Of a stretch of DNA of 64,000 bases, positions 42,049 through 55,247 are shown in pieces. This DNA comes from DASXAI01 sp963728985. GTDB lineage: Bacteria > Actinomycetota > Acidimicrobiia > Acidimicrobiales > Ilumatobacteraceae. The first letter of the stretch is position 1, and each line of letters begins with the position of its first letter. Below the pieces are notes generated by a model. It saw only the letters and a program-made list of their open reading frames with translations. It was not told the DNA's origin and did not search any database. Position numbers and translations under genes: made by a program. The DNA lies in contig CAVSME010000008.1 of NCBI GenBank assembly GCA_963728985.1, forward strand, positions 248,001 through 312,000. The letters run 5' to 3'.

Positions 42049-42798
42049 TCACTGCATCGCTGCTTCGAGCTGGCGATAGACGCGCCGTAGACATCGGGAG
42101 ACGGAGACTTGGCTGGTGCCGACTTGAGCAGCGATTTCGGACTGCGTGAGCCCTTCATAGAACCGGAGGTAGACGACTCGTTGTTCGTCGTCGGAGAGCT
42201 GGTGCAGCGCTCGGCGTACGTCGATGCGGTCTGGATCGAGACCGAGGTCCTCGGTAGCGAGCGCTGCTCGGGGGCGCCCCCGTTCTGAGTCCGTCGGGAC
42301 GTCAGTGATCAAGGGATCGGATCGATAGGCCGCTCCGGCGTCGAGCGCGGCCAGGATGTCCTCTTCCGACACCCGCATGTACTGGGCCAGATCAGGCACC
42401 GTCGGGGTGCGGCCGAGGGCTTGGCTGAGCTCGTCGATAGCCCGGTGGGTGCTCCCCAGCAGGTCTGATGCGCGGCGAGGCACGCGCAGCGGCCATGTCT
42501 TGTCCCGGAAATGACGTTTCAGCTCCCCTACGATGGTCGGCGTCGCGAACGCGATGAATGTGGATCCGTGCTCAGGGTCGTAGCGTTCGAGTGCTTTGAT
42601 CAGCCCGAGCTGGGCCACCTGGATGAGGTCGTCGAGCGGTTCGCCTCGTCCGGCGAAGCGGTTGGCGCAGTAGTGGACCAGGCCCTGGTATTCAGCTACC
42701 AATTCATCGCGCAGACGCCGGTCCCGCGTCCTGTGGTAGAGGACAAACCTCCGACCCTTCTCCTCGGCGATCGCGTCCGACTGGGATGCGTCCGTCAT
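42049..42798 (-). CDS. SigF/SigB-type alternative sigma factor
   Basis: The 249-residue protein has sigma region 2 (LVHYCANRF, LDDLIQVAQLGLIKALERYD, FIAFATPTIVGELKRHFRD), region 3 (RTPTVPDLAQYM) and region 4 (QRVVYLRFYEGLTQSEIAAQ, SQVSVSRCLRRVY). The absence of region 1 and the GELKRHFRDK motif mark the SigB/SigF stress/sporulation group. No anti-sigma factor gene is adjacent. The neighbours upstream are Hsp20 and its regulator. Confidence 0.85.
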   Translation of the reverse strand: MTDASQSDAIAEEKGRRFVLYHRTRDRRLRDELVAEYQGLVHYCANRFAGRGEPLDDLIQVAQLGLIKALERYDPEHGSTFIAFATPTIVGELKRHFRDKTWPLRVPRRASDLLGSTHRAIDELSQALGRTPTVPDLAQYMRVSEEDILAALDAGAAYRSDPLITDVPTDSERGRPRAALATEDLGLDPDRIDVRRALHQLSDDEQRVVYLRFYEGLTQSEIAAQVGTSQVSVSRCLRRVYRQLEAAMQ

Positions 42799-42991
42799 TG
42801 TGCTGCCTTCCGGCGCACACTCCGCCTGACGGACGTCAGGCGGCGTGTCGATCGATTGGGTCCGAACCGGCCGCCTCGGGAAAGGCTATTTCGCCGTGTC
42901 ATTGGTCGCCGAGCATTCTGTCGACTTCGTCGTGGATTCGAGGACCCCGACCGACGAGCTGGTTCTGGCTCTGATGCCGACGAATAGGCGC

Positions 42992-43375
42992 TTATCTCGC
43001 CTCATCGGTGCGTGACTCGCTGCGATGTGCCGTGCCATCGACGTGCGTCTTCCTCCGTCGTAACGTGGTGTCAGCGGGTTTGGTCGCGGCGGTGTGAAGT
43101 TCCGCGAGCTGGCGCTGCAGGTCGGCTACTTCGGCTTCCAGGACAAGGATGCGACGGATGCCGGCGATGGTGAGTCCCTCGCCGGCCATGTCGGAGACGC
43201 GCTGCACCTGGAGTATCTGGCTGCGGGTGTAACGGCGGTGCCCTCCGTCGGATCGGAGCGGTTCGACGACTTGTTCAGCATCGAGCCGGCGCACGAAGGC
43301 TGGCTGCACGCCGAGCATCGACGCAACCTGCCCGACAGTAAAGATGGCGAGTTCGTCATCGAAGGGTGCGGGCAC
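42992..43375 (-). CDS. MerR-family regulator, HspR-like
   Basis: The 127-residue protein has a MerR HTH (FTVGQVASMLGVQPAFVRRLD, then GGHRRYTR) and a coiled segment (ILVLEAEVADLQRQLAEL), resembling HspR, which represses heat-shock genes. It starts seven bases after the hsp20 stop and is surely in the same operon, suggesting autoregulation of the small heat-shock response. Confidence 0.75.
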   Translation of the reverse strand: MPAPFDDELAIFTVGQVASMLGVQPAFVRRLDAEQVVEPLRSDGGHRRYTRSQILQVQRVSDMAGEGLTIAGIRRILVLEAEVADLQRQLAELHTAATKPADTTLRRRKTHVDGTAHRSESRTDEAR

Positions 43376-43382
43376 GCGCTCG

Positions 43383-43844
43383 TCAATTTGCCGCGGCGTC
43401 GGCCGCGGCCTGTTGCGACGACGCGTCGATGGCCGTCGCCCGTCCCTCGGCCGCTTGGATGGGGACGCGTCGCGGCTTCGCCTTCTCCGTGACCGGGAGG
43501 CGCAGCGTGAGTACGCCGTCGCGGTATTCGGCCTCGATGCGATCGGTGTCGAGCGTGTCGCCGAGGAACAGTTGGCGGCTGAACGTGCCCTGCGGCCGCT
43601 CTCCGATCAGCAACTCGACGCCCTCGGCTTCCTGGCGACGCCGTTCGGCGTGGACGGTGAGCACGTTGCGCTCGACTGTCAGGTCGATCGAACTCGTGTC
43701 GATGCCAGGAAGGTCGAACTGCACGACGAACGCGTCGCCCTGACGATAGGCGTCGATCGGCATTGCCGCTGGCCGACTTGGAGTGCCGAAGACCTGCTGT
43801 GCGAGCCGATCGAACTCGCGAAACGGGTCCGTCCGCATCAACAT
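43383..43844 (-). CDS. Hsp20/alpha-crystallin small heat-shock protein
   Basis: The 153-residue protein has the alpha-crystallin domain (FVVQFDLPGIDTSSIDL, NVLTVHAERR, AEYRDGVLTLRLPV) and a short C-terminal tail. It binds unfolding proteins to prevent aggregation. The ATG at 43844 follows GAGAGGAG. A good sigma-70-type promoter lies upstream, and the gene is followed by the HspR-like regulator. Confidence 0.9.
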   Translation of the reverse strand: MLMRTDPFREFDRLAQQVFGTPSRPAAMPIDAYRQGDAFVVQFDLPGIDTSSIDLTVERNVLTVHAERRRQEAEGVELLIGERPQGTFSRQLFLGDTLDTDRIEAEYRDGVLTLRLPVTEKAKPRRVPIQAAEGRATAIDASSQQAAADAAAN

Positions 43845-43890
43845 TGGAACTCCTCTCTTCGCTGGAGCGTCGGTCTAGGACCGCGGCAAT

Positions 43891-43920
43891 TTTGTAACTC
43901 CATCTGCAGGAAGCTGTCAA
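43891..43920 (-). promoter_or_regulatory. Promoter of the hsp20-hspR-like operon
   Basis: On the minus strand TTGACA (43920-43915) and TACAAA (43896-43891) are separated by 18 bp, close to the sigma-70 consensus. It lies about 50 bp upstream of the hsp20 ATG. No clear HAIR operator (CTTGAGT inverted repeat) was found. Confidence 0.55.
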
Positions 43921-44315
43921 GACCGCCTGTGGGTTCAGGCCGGGGTGCGGGCGGATGACGAGGCTCGAACGCCTCGTACGACGACGTCCCACCGTGTCGT
44001 GGAGAAGTGACTCCGGCGGTTGATGGTGGGCCAGCGCCAGTGAAGGCGGGTTCTCCGGGGCGGCTAATCCCGGGGGAAGGGTTCTCTTGTACCTGCCCGA
44101 GAGGCGGAGGCGCGCGATCCGTCGGCCGGTCGAGCCCGGCCGCCGAGCGCTACCGGTCCTGACGCCCCTGCTCAACCCGCCGCTCGGCGTCGTGGGGGCG
44201 CGGCTGAGCCCGATCGAGGGCCGTCGTTTCGTGGTGTCTCGTGACCATTCTGTGACCACAGGCCCGGCAGCCGGCTTCGCACGAGGATGGCGTGGCGTCT
44301 GACCTCGTGGAGGGG
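43921..44315. other. Intergenic region before the tRNA genes
   Basis: No gene is recognised in these 395 bp. A hairpin CGAGGC-TCGAAC-GCCTCG lies at 43959-43976 without a T tract. The rest is GC-rich sequence with accidental open frames. Confidence 0.4.
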
Positions 44316-44388
44316 TGGGCCAGGCAGGGATCGAACCTGCGACCGAGGGATTATGAGTCCCCTGCTCTGACCACTGAGCTACTGGCCC
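44316..44388 (-). tRNA. tRNA-Met (anticodon CAU)
   Basis: The 73-nt gene has acceptor GGGCCAG/CTGGCCC with discriminator A, anticodon stem GGGGA/TCCCT and loop CTCATAA, giving CAU. The first pair is G-C, so it is not an initiator by that criterion; a tRNA-Ile with lysidine cannot be excluded. CCA is not encoded. Confidence 0.9.
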
Positions 44389-44401
44389 AGACACGCTGAG
44401 G

Positions 44402-44475
44402 CTCCGGGGGTGGGACTCGAACCCACAACAACACGGTTAACAGCCGCGTGCTCTGCCTAATTGAGCTACCCCGGA
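44402..44475 (-). tRNA. tRNA-Asn (anticodon GUU)
   Basis: The 74-nt gene folds with acceptor TCCGGGG/CCCCGGA, discriminator G, anticodon stem CGCGG/CCGTG and loop CTGTTAA, giving GUU. Its first ten bases overlap the 3' end of the HTH gene on the same strand. Confidence 0.93.
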
Positions 44476-45122
44476 ATTCGGCCTGGGGAGGTTAGCAGCG
44501 CCTCCACCAGACCCATGATCGAGCGGTGGGTCCGGCTGCAGGCGTAGGCCACCGTGGCGCAGCCCCGAGGGTGCTTGGTGGAGCGAATGCTGGACTCGGC
44601 GACCGCCCGGTACAGCCGCAGGAACTGGCTCATGGGGATGGCGGTCACGTCGGACCAGAAGGCGTGCGCCTCGTGGAGGTCGAGGCCCTGGTGCAGGTAG
44701 AGCCGAAATCGGAGACGCGTCTCGTCGACGGCGAAGAACGTCCTCAGCCACGTGACGAAGAACAGGATCATCCGCGGGTCGCTGTTGGCGAACTTCACCA
44801 CGCCATCGGTCTTCGCATCTTCGCCGGCGTACAGCGCGACGCCAGCGACGAGGTGCTCCTTGCGGCTCAGCTCGCCGATGCGGGCCACGCCCTCGTCGCG
44901 CAGCTCCTCGATCTCCTGCAGCCGCGCCACCCGTTGCGGATGGACCCGGTGCGACGGCGCACCGCGATTGCGCGGCTGCGGCACGAACGTGACGTCGCGC
45001 ACCCACAACGACACCGTGCTCCGCGCCACACCTAGGTCCGCCGCGATGGCCGCCAGCGTCCACGCCTGCGCCCGCCAGCGGCGCGCCTGTTCTCGATCCT
45101 CCGGCCGTCCCCGATACCCCAT
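44466..45122 (-). CDS. HTH-containing hypothetical protein
   Basis: From the ATG at 45122 the 218-residue protein starts with a resolvase-like HTH (WTLAAIAADLGVARSTVSLWV), followed by a basic linker. A C-terminal domain with ALYAGEDAKTDGVVKFANSDP resembles actinobacterial proteins in which this stretch hints at a LAGLIDADG-like fold; this is uncertain. The stop lies inside the tRNA-Asn gene, so the mRNA might be processed there. Confidence 0.6.
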   Translation of the reverse strand: MGYRGRPEDREQARRWRAQAWTLAAIAADLGVARSTVSLWVRDVTFVPQPRNRGAPSHRVHPQRVARLQEIEELRDEGVARIGELSRKEHLVAGVALYAGEDAKTDGVVKFANSDPRMILFFVTWLRTFFAVDETRLRFRLYLHQGLDLHEAHAFWSDVTAIPMSQFLRLYRAVAESSIRSTKHPRGCATVAYACSRTHRSIMGLVEALLTSPGRIPG

Positions 45123-45153
45123 GCGGCGATGATGCCGAAGGGGTGTCACAGAG

Positions 45154-46436
<1,283 letters not shown>

Positions 46437-46440
<4 letters not shown>

Positions 46441-48167
46441 TCGCGCTCCTCCGTGCGTCGATCCAGCCAAGTTAGCAACTGCTCTGCCGCCGCCGGCCCG
46501 GCCTCCGGATCATCCAGCTGCTCCACCAGCACCTTGCCGCGCGCATGCTCACGGGCCTGCGAGAAATCGCCCCGCATGGCGTCCAGGTGCCGCTTGGCGG
46601 CCACGCCGATGAGGTAGCGGGCGTGGCGGTCGGGATCCTCGTCGACATCGGTGACGGCCAGCCGTTCCAGCTCCTCACGCGTCGCCGGGTCGGCCAGCTC
46701 CATGGCCTTGCGGGCGTCACCGTGAGCGTCGGCCAACGCCCGAAACGTCGCCAGGTGCTGCTCGTCGACGAACAGCGCCTCCACCAGCCACGGCGCGATG
46801 TCGTCCCACCGGTGCACCAGCAGGGCCAGCGCGACGGCCTCGGCGCTCTCGCGCTCGGGCCGCTTGGGGAGGGGCTCCACCCGCACGGGCCCACGCCGGT
46901 CCAGCGCCCGCACCAGCTCCGCCGCCGGCAGCCCCGTCTGGGCGGCGACCTCGCCGGCGTAGAGGCGCTGCACGTTCGGATCAGGGTGCTCGCGCACCAC
47001 CGCCAGCGCCGCCTCGGCCAGCTTGGCCTTGGCTTCCGGCGTGCGCAGCGACCCCCGCCGGAACACCTGGTCGAGGCGGAAGCGCAGGAACGGGGGCGCC
47101 TGATCCACCGCCGCCGCCAGAGCGGCGGGATCGTCCTGGGCCAGCTGGCCGGGATCCGAGCCGGCCGGCATCCGGGCCACGCTCACCTCGACCTCGTACT
47201 TCTTCTCCCACTCGTAGAAGCGGGCCGCCGCGCCCTGGCCGGCCTCGTCGGCATCGAAGGCGAGCACCACGCGGTGAGCGAAGCGCTTCAACAACCGGAC
47301 GTGCTCCTCGGTGAGGGCGGTGCCGCACGTCGCGACGGCGCGGGGCACGCCCGCCTGCAGGAACCCGATCACGTCCGTGTAGCCCTCACACACCACCACC
47401 TGATCCGCGGCCACCACGTCGGTCTTGGCCCAGTTCAATCCATAGAGCGTCTTCGACTTCGCGTAGATGCGCGTCTCGGGCGAATTCTTGTACTTCGCCG
47501 GGTCGGTGCTGCCGGGCAGGATGCGTCCCCCGAAGGCCACGGCGTCGCCGGCCTCGTTGAAGATCGGGAACATCAGCCGGGCCCGGAAGGCGTCCTGCAG
47601 GCGCTGGCGGCGGTTGAGGAAGGCGAGGCCCGTGTCGCGCGCCACATCCTCGGGCAGCCGCAGCGCCCGCACGAGCGCATCCCAGTCGTCGGGCGCCCAG
47701 CCGAGCTGGTAGTGCCGGGCCAGCTCGCCGGTGATGCCCCTGCTGCGCAGGTAGTCCCGGGCGGGCCGGGCGTCGGGCGCCTCGAGCAGGCGCTCGTGGT
47801 ACCACGCCACGGCTTTGGCCATCGCGTCCACCAGCACGGTGCGGCGCTGGCGATCGCGGCCCTCACCACCGCTCGTGTAGCGCAGCTGGATCCCGGCCCG
47901 GTGGGCCAGCCACTCCACCGCACCGACGAAGTCGAGGTGCTCGATCTCCCGCACGAAGGTGATGACGTCACCCCCCGCGTTGCACCCGAAGCACTTGTAG
48001 ATGCCAAGCGTCTCGTTGACGCCGAACGACGGCGTCTTCTCGGCATGGAACGGGCACAAGCCCACCCACCGGGTGCCGACGCGCCGCATCGGGACGAACT
48101 GCTGCACCACTTCGACGAGGGGGACGGCGGCACGGACACGTTCGATGTCCTCGTCCACGATCCCCAC
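46437..48167 (-). CDS. dnaG: DNA primase DnaG
   Basis: The 576-residue protein has the CHC2 zinc finger (C38, H41, C59, C62 in LCPFHAEKTP and YKCFGCNAGG). The Toprim catalytic core has VVVCEGYTDVIGF and AFDADEAGQG, and a C-terminal helicase-interaction domain follows. DnaG makes RNA primers for replication. It is followed directly by rpoD. Confidence 0.95.
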
Positions 48168-48215
48168 CCATCGCAGGCTACCGGCCGGGTACGACGCACG
48201 ACGGCCGCATCGCGC

Positions 48216-49202
48216 CTATTCGCGAGCCGGCTGCACCTCGGTGTCCCGCTCCTCGTCCCGCTTGGACTTGCGCAACGACAGCAGGATCGATGTCAGCAGG
48301 ATCAACCCGATGAACGCCAGCGAGACCACCGTGTTGATGTGGTACCAGTGCGACACGATCATCTTGATGCCGACGTAGACCAGGATGATAGCCAGACCCT
48401 GTTGCAGGTACTCGAACCGGTTGTGCCAATCGGCGAGCAGGAAGTACAGGGCCCGCAAACCCAGGATGGCGAAGGCGTTCGACGCGAACACGATGTACTG
48501 CTCGCGGCTCACCGCCAGCACGGCGGGAACGGAGTCGACCGCGAACACCACGTCAGTGGTCTCGATGAGCACCAGCACCGCGAACAGCGGCGTCGCCAGC
48601 AGCTTGGCGTTCTCCTTGGTGAAGAGCTTCTGGCCGTCGTAGTTGGTGGTCGACGGCACCACCTTGCGCACGGCCTTCAGCACCGGGTTGTTCTCCGGAT
48701 GCACGGCGTCGTCCTTCTTGCGAACGAGTCGAGCCCCGGTGAAGATCAGGAACGCCCCGAACACGAACAGCAACCACTCGAAGCTGTCGAGCAGGGCGAC
48801 GCCGGCGAAGATGAAGATGAGGCGCATCACCAGCGCGCCGAAGATGCCCCAGAAGAGCACCCGGTGCTGGAACTGCCGCGGTACGGCGAAGTAGCTGAAG
48901 ATCAACGCCCACACGAAGACGTTGTCGATCGACAGGCTCTTTTCGATCAGATAGCCGGCGTAGTACTCGCCCGCCGCCTGACCGCCGTAGAGCGCCAGTA
49001 CCACGAACCCGAAGGTGAGACCGATGCCGATCCAGACCGACGACTCGATCGCCGCTTCTTTCGTGCCCACGGTGTGGGCCCGCCGGTGGAACACGAGCAG
49101 GTCGACGAGCAGCAGACCGAGGATGAGCGCGAACAGGCCGACCCAGGCCCACCACTCGACATCGATGTCAGCAAAATCAGCGGTGGCAGCGAGAACGACC
49201 AT
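48216..49202 (-). CDS. TerC/Alx-family membrane protein
   Basis: The 328-residue protein has about eight membrane helices and the TerC hallmarks EKSLSIDNVFVWALIF and VFAVDSVPAVLAVSRE with conserved membrane Asp residues. TerC/Alx proteins export Mn2+ or support metal loading of secreted proteins. It lies three bases after the PPDK gene and may share its transcript. Confidence 0.85.
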   Translation of the reverse strand: MVVLAATADFADIDVEWWAWVGLFALILGLLLVDLLVFHRRAHTVGTKEAAIESSVWIGIGLTFGFVVLALYGGQAAGEYYAGYLIEKSLSIDNVFVWALIFSYFAVPRQFQHRVLFWGIFGALVMRLIFIFAGVALLDSFEWLLFVFGAFLIFTGARLVRKKDDAVHPENNPVLKAVRKVVPSTTNYDGQKLFTKENAKLLATPLFAVLVLIETTDVVFAVDSVPAVLAVSREQYIVFASNAFAILGLRALYFLLADWHNRFEYLQQGLAIILVYVGIKMIVSHWYHINTVVSLAFIGLILLTSILLSLRKSKRDEERDTEVQPARE

Positions 49203-49205
49203 CAG

Positions 49206-51845
<2,640 letters not shown>

Positions 51846-51907
51846 GGGTTCAGCCTAATGGCCGACCTGGGCGCCTCCGGCGGGCACGCGGCCATACGAT
51901 CGGAACG

Positions 51908-53062
51908 ATCAGCGACGGTTCCGCCTTCACCATCTTCGGCTTCCCGGTCACGATCGCGCCCGGGTTTCTCCTCGGTCTGCTGCTGCTGGCCGGCCTCAAC
52001 CTGCAGGATCCGTCGTTCGCGCTGGGCCTCGTGGCGGCGGTGGCCGTGTTCACGCTCGTGCACGAGCTCGGCCATGCCCTCGCCGCCCGCCGCTTCGGCG
52101 CGGAGTCGGCCATCTCCCTCAGCTTCCTCGTCGGATGGGCGTCCTACCGGCCGACGCGCCGGTTGCACCGCGGTGAACGGATCGCCATCACCGCTGCCGG
52201 GCCGGCGATCCAGATCGTGCTCGGCACGGCCGTGCTGCTGGCGCTCGGCGCGCCGCCGTGGTCCCTCGACGACGTGCGGGCCGAGTCCCTGACGCTGGCG
52301 GTGTGGTGGGCCGGACCCATCCTCGGGCTGGCCAACCTGCTGCCGCTGAACCCGATGGACGGCGGCAACATCCTCGCTACGGGCATCGACGCCGTGCTCC
52401 CCGGCAAGGGCAACCGCATCGTCGAGGCGTGGACGCTGGCGGTCACCGTCGTCGCCGTCGTGGTCGTGGCCCTGTCGCCCACCTACCGGCCGTGGGCCCT
52501 GACCGTGGCCCTGTTCGCCATCTGGAACATCCGCTCGTTCACCGCGGGGCGAGCGCGGAGCCCCAGCGCGCAGGACGCCGCCCGCCGGGCCTTCGTTGCC
52601 GCCCAGGTGGCCGAACAGGCGGCGTGGACCACGGGTCGCCCCGGCCTGTTCCCGCCGCCCTACTCACCGTCGCCGTGGTACCGGGCCCACGTGCTGCACG
52701 AGGCCGGCTCCGACACGACCGCGCGCGGCCTGCTCGTGGAGGCGCTCGAGCGAGGAGGCGGGGCGTGGGTGCCGCCGGTCGACGCGCCGAGCGAGCAGCT
52801 GGTGCCGCTGGTCGAGCTGGTACCCGAACCGCCGCCCGTGGGCGACCTGCACGCCGGCATCGTGCTGCAGAAGGCGATGCTCGACACGGGCTACCTGCGC
52901 CGCTCGGCCGACTACGGGGCCCGGCTCTACCACGCCCATCCCCACCCTGCGGTGGCCGACCTGGTGGCCAACGCCCTCGGGCTGCTGGGCTACGCCGAGG
53001 CCGCCGACGGCTGGCGCCAGGCGGCGCAACCAGCCCCGCCCGAAGACGGCGGGTCGTACTGA
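51908..53062 (+). CDS. M50-family (site-2 protease-like) membrane peptidase
   Basis: The frame encodes a membrane peptidase with the zinc motif HELGH (FTLVHELGHALAARRFG), the second motif NPMDGGN, four or five helices, and a C-terminal soluble half with repeated helices. Homologous-looking sequence (SAFTIFGFPVTIAPGFLLGL) lies upstream of the first conventional start (GTG 52031), yet there is no in-frame ATG, GTG or TTG there. The gene may use ATC at 51908, or a small indel hides the start. It is convergent with glyS. Confidence 0.75.
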   Translation: MSDGSAFTIFGFPVTIAPGFLLGLLLLAGLNLQDPSFALGLVAAVAVFTLVHELGHALAARRFGAESAISLSFLVGWASYRPTRRLHRGERIAITAAGPAIQIVLGTAVLLALGAPPWSLDDVRAESLTLAVWWAGPILGLANLLPLNPMDGGNILATGIDAVLPGKGNRIVEAWTLAVTVVAVVVVALSPTYRPWALTVALFAIWNIRSFTAGRARSPSAQDAARRAFVAAQVAEQAAWTTGRPGLFPPPYSPSPWYRAHVLHEAGSDTTARGLLVEALERGGGAWVPPVDAPSEQLVPLVELVPEPPPVGDLHAGIVLQKAMLDTGYLRRSADYGARLYHAHPHPAVADLVANALGLLGYAEAADGWRQAAQPAPPEDGGSY

Positions 53063-53101
53063 CGCGGGATAAGCGCGCTCACGGTTGATACATCGCGTCA
53101 G

Positions 53102-53182
53102 ATGCCGGCGCAGTGCGCCGGCAGGGGCGGCCGTTGTGGGGATTGTCCGAGCGCAGCGAGTCGGCGCCGAAGAGGCGCCGCA
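53102..53182 (-). repeat. Intergenic palindromic repeat, copy 1
   Basis: Read on the minus strand, it has GCGGCGCC, then GGCGCCGACTCGCTGCGCTC, then ACAATCCC, and ends with the perfect 9-bp hairpin TGCCGGCGC-ACT-GCGCCGGCA. The same order of motifs occurs at 62566-62642, and its end part at 58930-58957. It lies between the convergent M50 and glyS genes and could act as a bidirectional terminator. Confidence 0.55.
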
Positions 53183-54490
53183 TTAGAGGAGGCGGGCTTC
53201 GATCTCGTCGAGGAGGTGGTCGATGGGGACGCGGACCTGCTCGGTCGAGTCGCGGTCGCGGATGGTGACGGCCTTGTCCTCGATCGACTCGAAGTCCACG
53301 GTGACGGCCAGCGGCGTGCCGATCTCGTCCTGGCGGCGGTAACGGCGCCCGATCGACTGGGTGTCGTCCTCGTCGACGAGGTACCGCGGGCGCAGGAGCC
53401 CGGCCACCTCACGGCTGAGGGACAGCAGCGGCTCCTTCTTCGACAGCGGCAGGACCGCCACCTTGTACGGCGCCAGGCGCGGGTGCAGGCGCAGCACCGT
53501 GCGGCGCTCGCCGCCGACCTCGTCCTCGTCGTAGGCAGCCAGCAGGAACGCCGCCATCGTGCGGGTGGCGCCGGCCGCCGGCTCGATCACGTGGGGCACG
53601 TACCGCTCGCCCGAGGCCTGGTCGAAGTACTCCAGCCGCTCCCCCGAGTGGGTGGCGTGCTGGGTGAGGTCGTAGTCGCCCCGGTTGGCGATGCCCTCCA
53701 GCTCGTCCCAGCCCCACGGGAACAGGAACTCCACGTCGGACGTGCCCGACGAGTAGTGCGACAGCTCGTCGGGGTCGTGGGCCCGCAGCCGCAGCATGTC
53801 GGCGGGGATGCCGAGGTCGCTGAACCACCGCAGCCGCTCGGCGCACCAGTACTCGTACCAGCGGGCCGACTCGGCCGGCGGCACGAAGAACTCCATCTCC
53901 ATCTGCTCGAACTCGCGAGTGCGGAAGATCCAGTTCTGCGGCGTGATCTCGTTGCGGAAGCTCTTGCCGATCTGGGCGATCCCGAACGGCGGCTTCTTGC
54001 GCGTCGTCTGCAGCACGTTGGCGAAGTTCACGAACATGCCCTGGGCCGTCTCGGGCCGCAGGTAGGCGACGGCCGCGTCCTCCTCCACCGGGCCGGCGAA
54101 CGTCTTGAACATGAGGTTGAACTGGCGCGCCTCGGTGAAGCTGTCCTTGGCGCCGCAGTTCGGGCACGTGTGGGGATCGTCGAGCTTGTCGAGCCGGAAG
54201 CGCTGCCGGCAGACCTTGCAGTCCACCAGGGGGTCGGTGAAGTTCTTCAGGTGGCCGGACGCCTCCCAGACCGCCGGTGGGGACAGGATGGCGGCGTCCA
54301 GGCCCACGATGTCGCCGCGCAGTTGCACCATCGACCGCCACCACGCGTCCTTGACGTTGCGCAGCAGCAGCACGCCGAGCGGCCCGTAGTCGTAGGTGGA
54401 CCGGAAGCCGCCGTAGATCTCGGCCGAGGGGAACACGAACCCGCGGCGCTTGCAGAGGTTGACGACCTGGTCGAGCTCGGTGGCGGCCAC
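53183..54490 (-). CDS. glyS: Glycyl-tRNA synthetase, alpha2 type
   Basis: The 435-residue protein has class II motifs (motif 2 in FRNEITPQNWIFRTREFEQME; motif 3 near VIEPAAGATRTMAAFL), the GFVFPSAEIYGGFRSTYDYG start of the family, a zinc-type CKVC...CPNC insertion, and an anticodon-binding domain. It charges tRNA-Gly. Its position between uppS/recO and dnaG fits actinobacterial synteny. Confidence 0.95.
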   Translation of the reverse strand: MAATELDQVVNLCKRRGFVFPSAEIYGGFRSTYDYGPLGVLLLRNVKDAWWRSMVQLRGDIVGLDAAILSPPAVWEASGHLKNFTDPLVDCKVCRQRFRLDKLDDPHTCPNCGAKDSFTEARQFNLMFKTFAGPVEEDAAVAYLRPETAQGMFVNFANVLQTTRKKPPFGIAQIGKSFRNEITPQNWIFRTREFEQMEMEFFVPPAESARWYEYWCAERLRWFSDLGIPADMLRLRAHDPDELSHYSSGTSDVEFLFPWGWDELEGIANRGDYDLTQHATHSGERLEYFDQASGERYVPHVIEPAAGATRTMAAFLLAAYDEDEVGGERRTVLRLHPRLAPYKVAVLPLSKKEPLLSLSREVAGLLRPRYLVDEDDTQSIGRRYRRQDEIGTPLAVTVDFESIEDKAVTIRDRDSTEQVRVPIDHLLDEIEARLL

Positions 54491-54529
54491 CTGACCAGGG
54501 TATCGGTGAGGTCCAGGCGGACCCTGCCG

Positions 54530-55102
54530 TCAGCCGGCGCTGCGGAAGCGCACGACCAGCACGATGCCGGCGAGCGTCAGGGCAGCCCCGAGGGCGGCCA
54601 GCAGGGTGGCCGGTGAGCCGGTGGCCGGAAGTTGGGTGGGGGCCGCCGACGGCGCCACCGCCGGCACGATCGACGCCGGCAGGACCTGGGCCGGCTGGGT
54701 GCCCGGCGCGCTCGGCACCGGGGGCACGACCGACGCGCGGGGACTGGTCGACGAGCTGGACGGCACGCTGGAAGACGACGAAGTGGACGGAGAGCTGCTC
54801 GATGACGACGAGCTCGGTGGCACGCTGGAGGAGGAGCTGCTCGAGCTGGACGACGAGGAGCTCGACGAGCTCGACGGCGTGCTGCTCGACGAAGACGAGC
54901 TGGGCGGCACGCTGGACGAGGAACTGCTGGAGCTGGACGACGAGCTGCTCGACGAGCTCGACGACGACGCCCACTCGGGATTCACGATCGACGTGCTCGA
55001 GGTCTCCGTGGTGGCCCCCGCCGGGGCACTCAACACGGCCATGAGCCCGAGCAGCAGCCCGGCTCCCAGCACCGACCACCCCGCCTTGGCCTTGCCGTTC
55101 AT
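54530..55102 (-). CDS. Serine-rich LPXTG cell-wall anchored protein
   Basis: From the ATG at 55102 the 190-residue protein has a signal peptide (ends near SAPAGATTE) and about 90 residues that are mostly Ser with short VPPS/TPS breaks. An Ala/Pro/Val linker follows, and then a sortase signal LPATG, a hydrophobic helix and the basic tail RFRSAG. It would be covalently anchored to peptidoglycan by a sortase. The Ser tract may be a glycosylated stalk. The upstream frame to 55231 is not part of the signal peptide. Confidence 0.8.
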   Translation of the reverse strand: MNGKAKAGWSVLGAGLLLGLMAVLSAPAGATTETSSTSIVNPEWASSSSSSSSSSSSSSSSSSSVPPSSSSSSSTPSSSSSSSSSSSSSSSSSVPPSSSSSSSSPSTSSSSSVPSSSSTSPRASVVPPVPSAPGTQPAQVLPASIVPAVAPSAAPTQLPATGSPATLLAALGAALTLAGIVLVVRFRSAG

Positions 55103-55247
55103 GACGCATCCCTCCGACTGCGCTGTCTGGAACCCGCGGCCGGAACGTACGCCACACACATGACGGTTGCGGGTCGAATTGCACCGCGCGTGACGAAATA
55201 GGCCGGATTGCCCACGTACCGTGTGGGCCAAAAGGCCTAGTGGAGGC

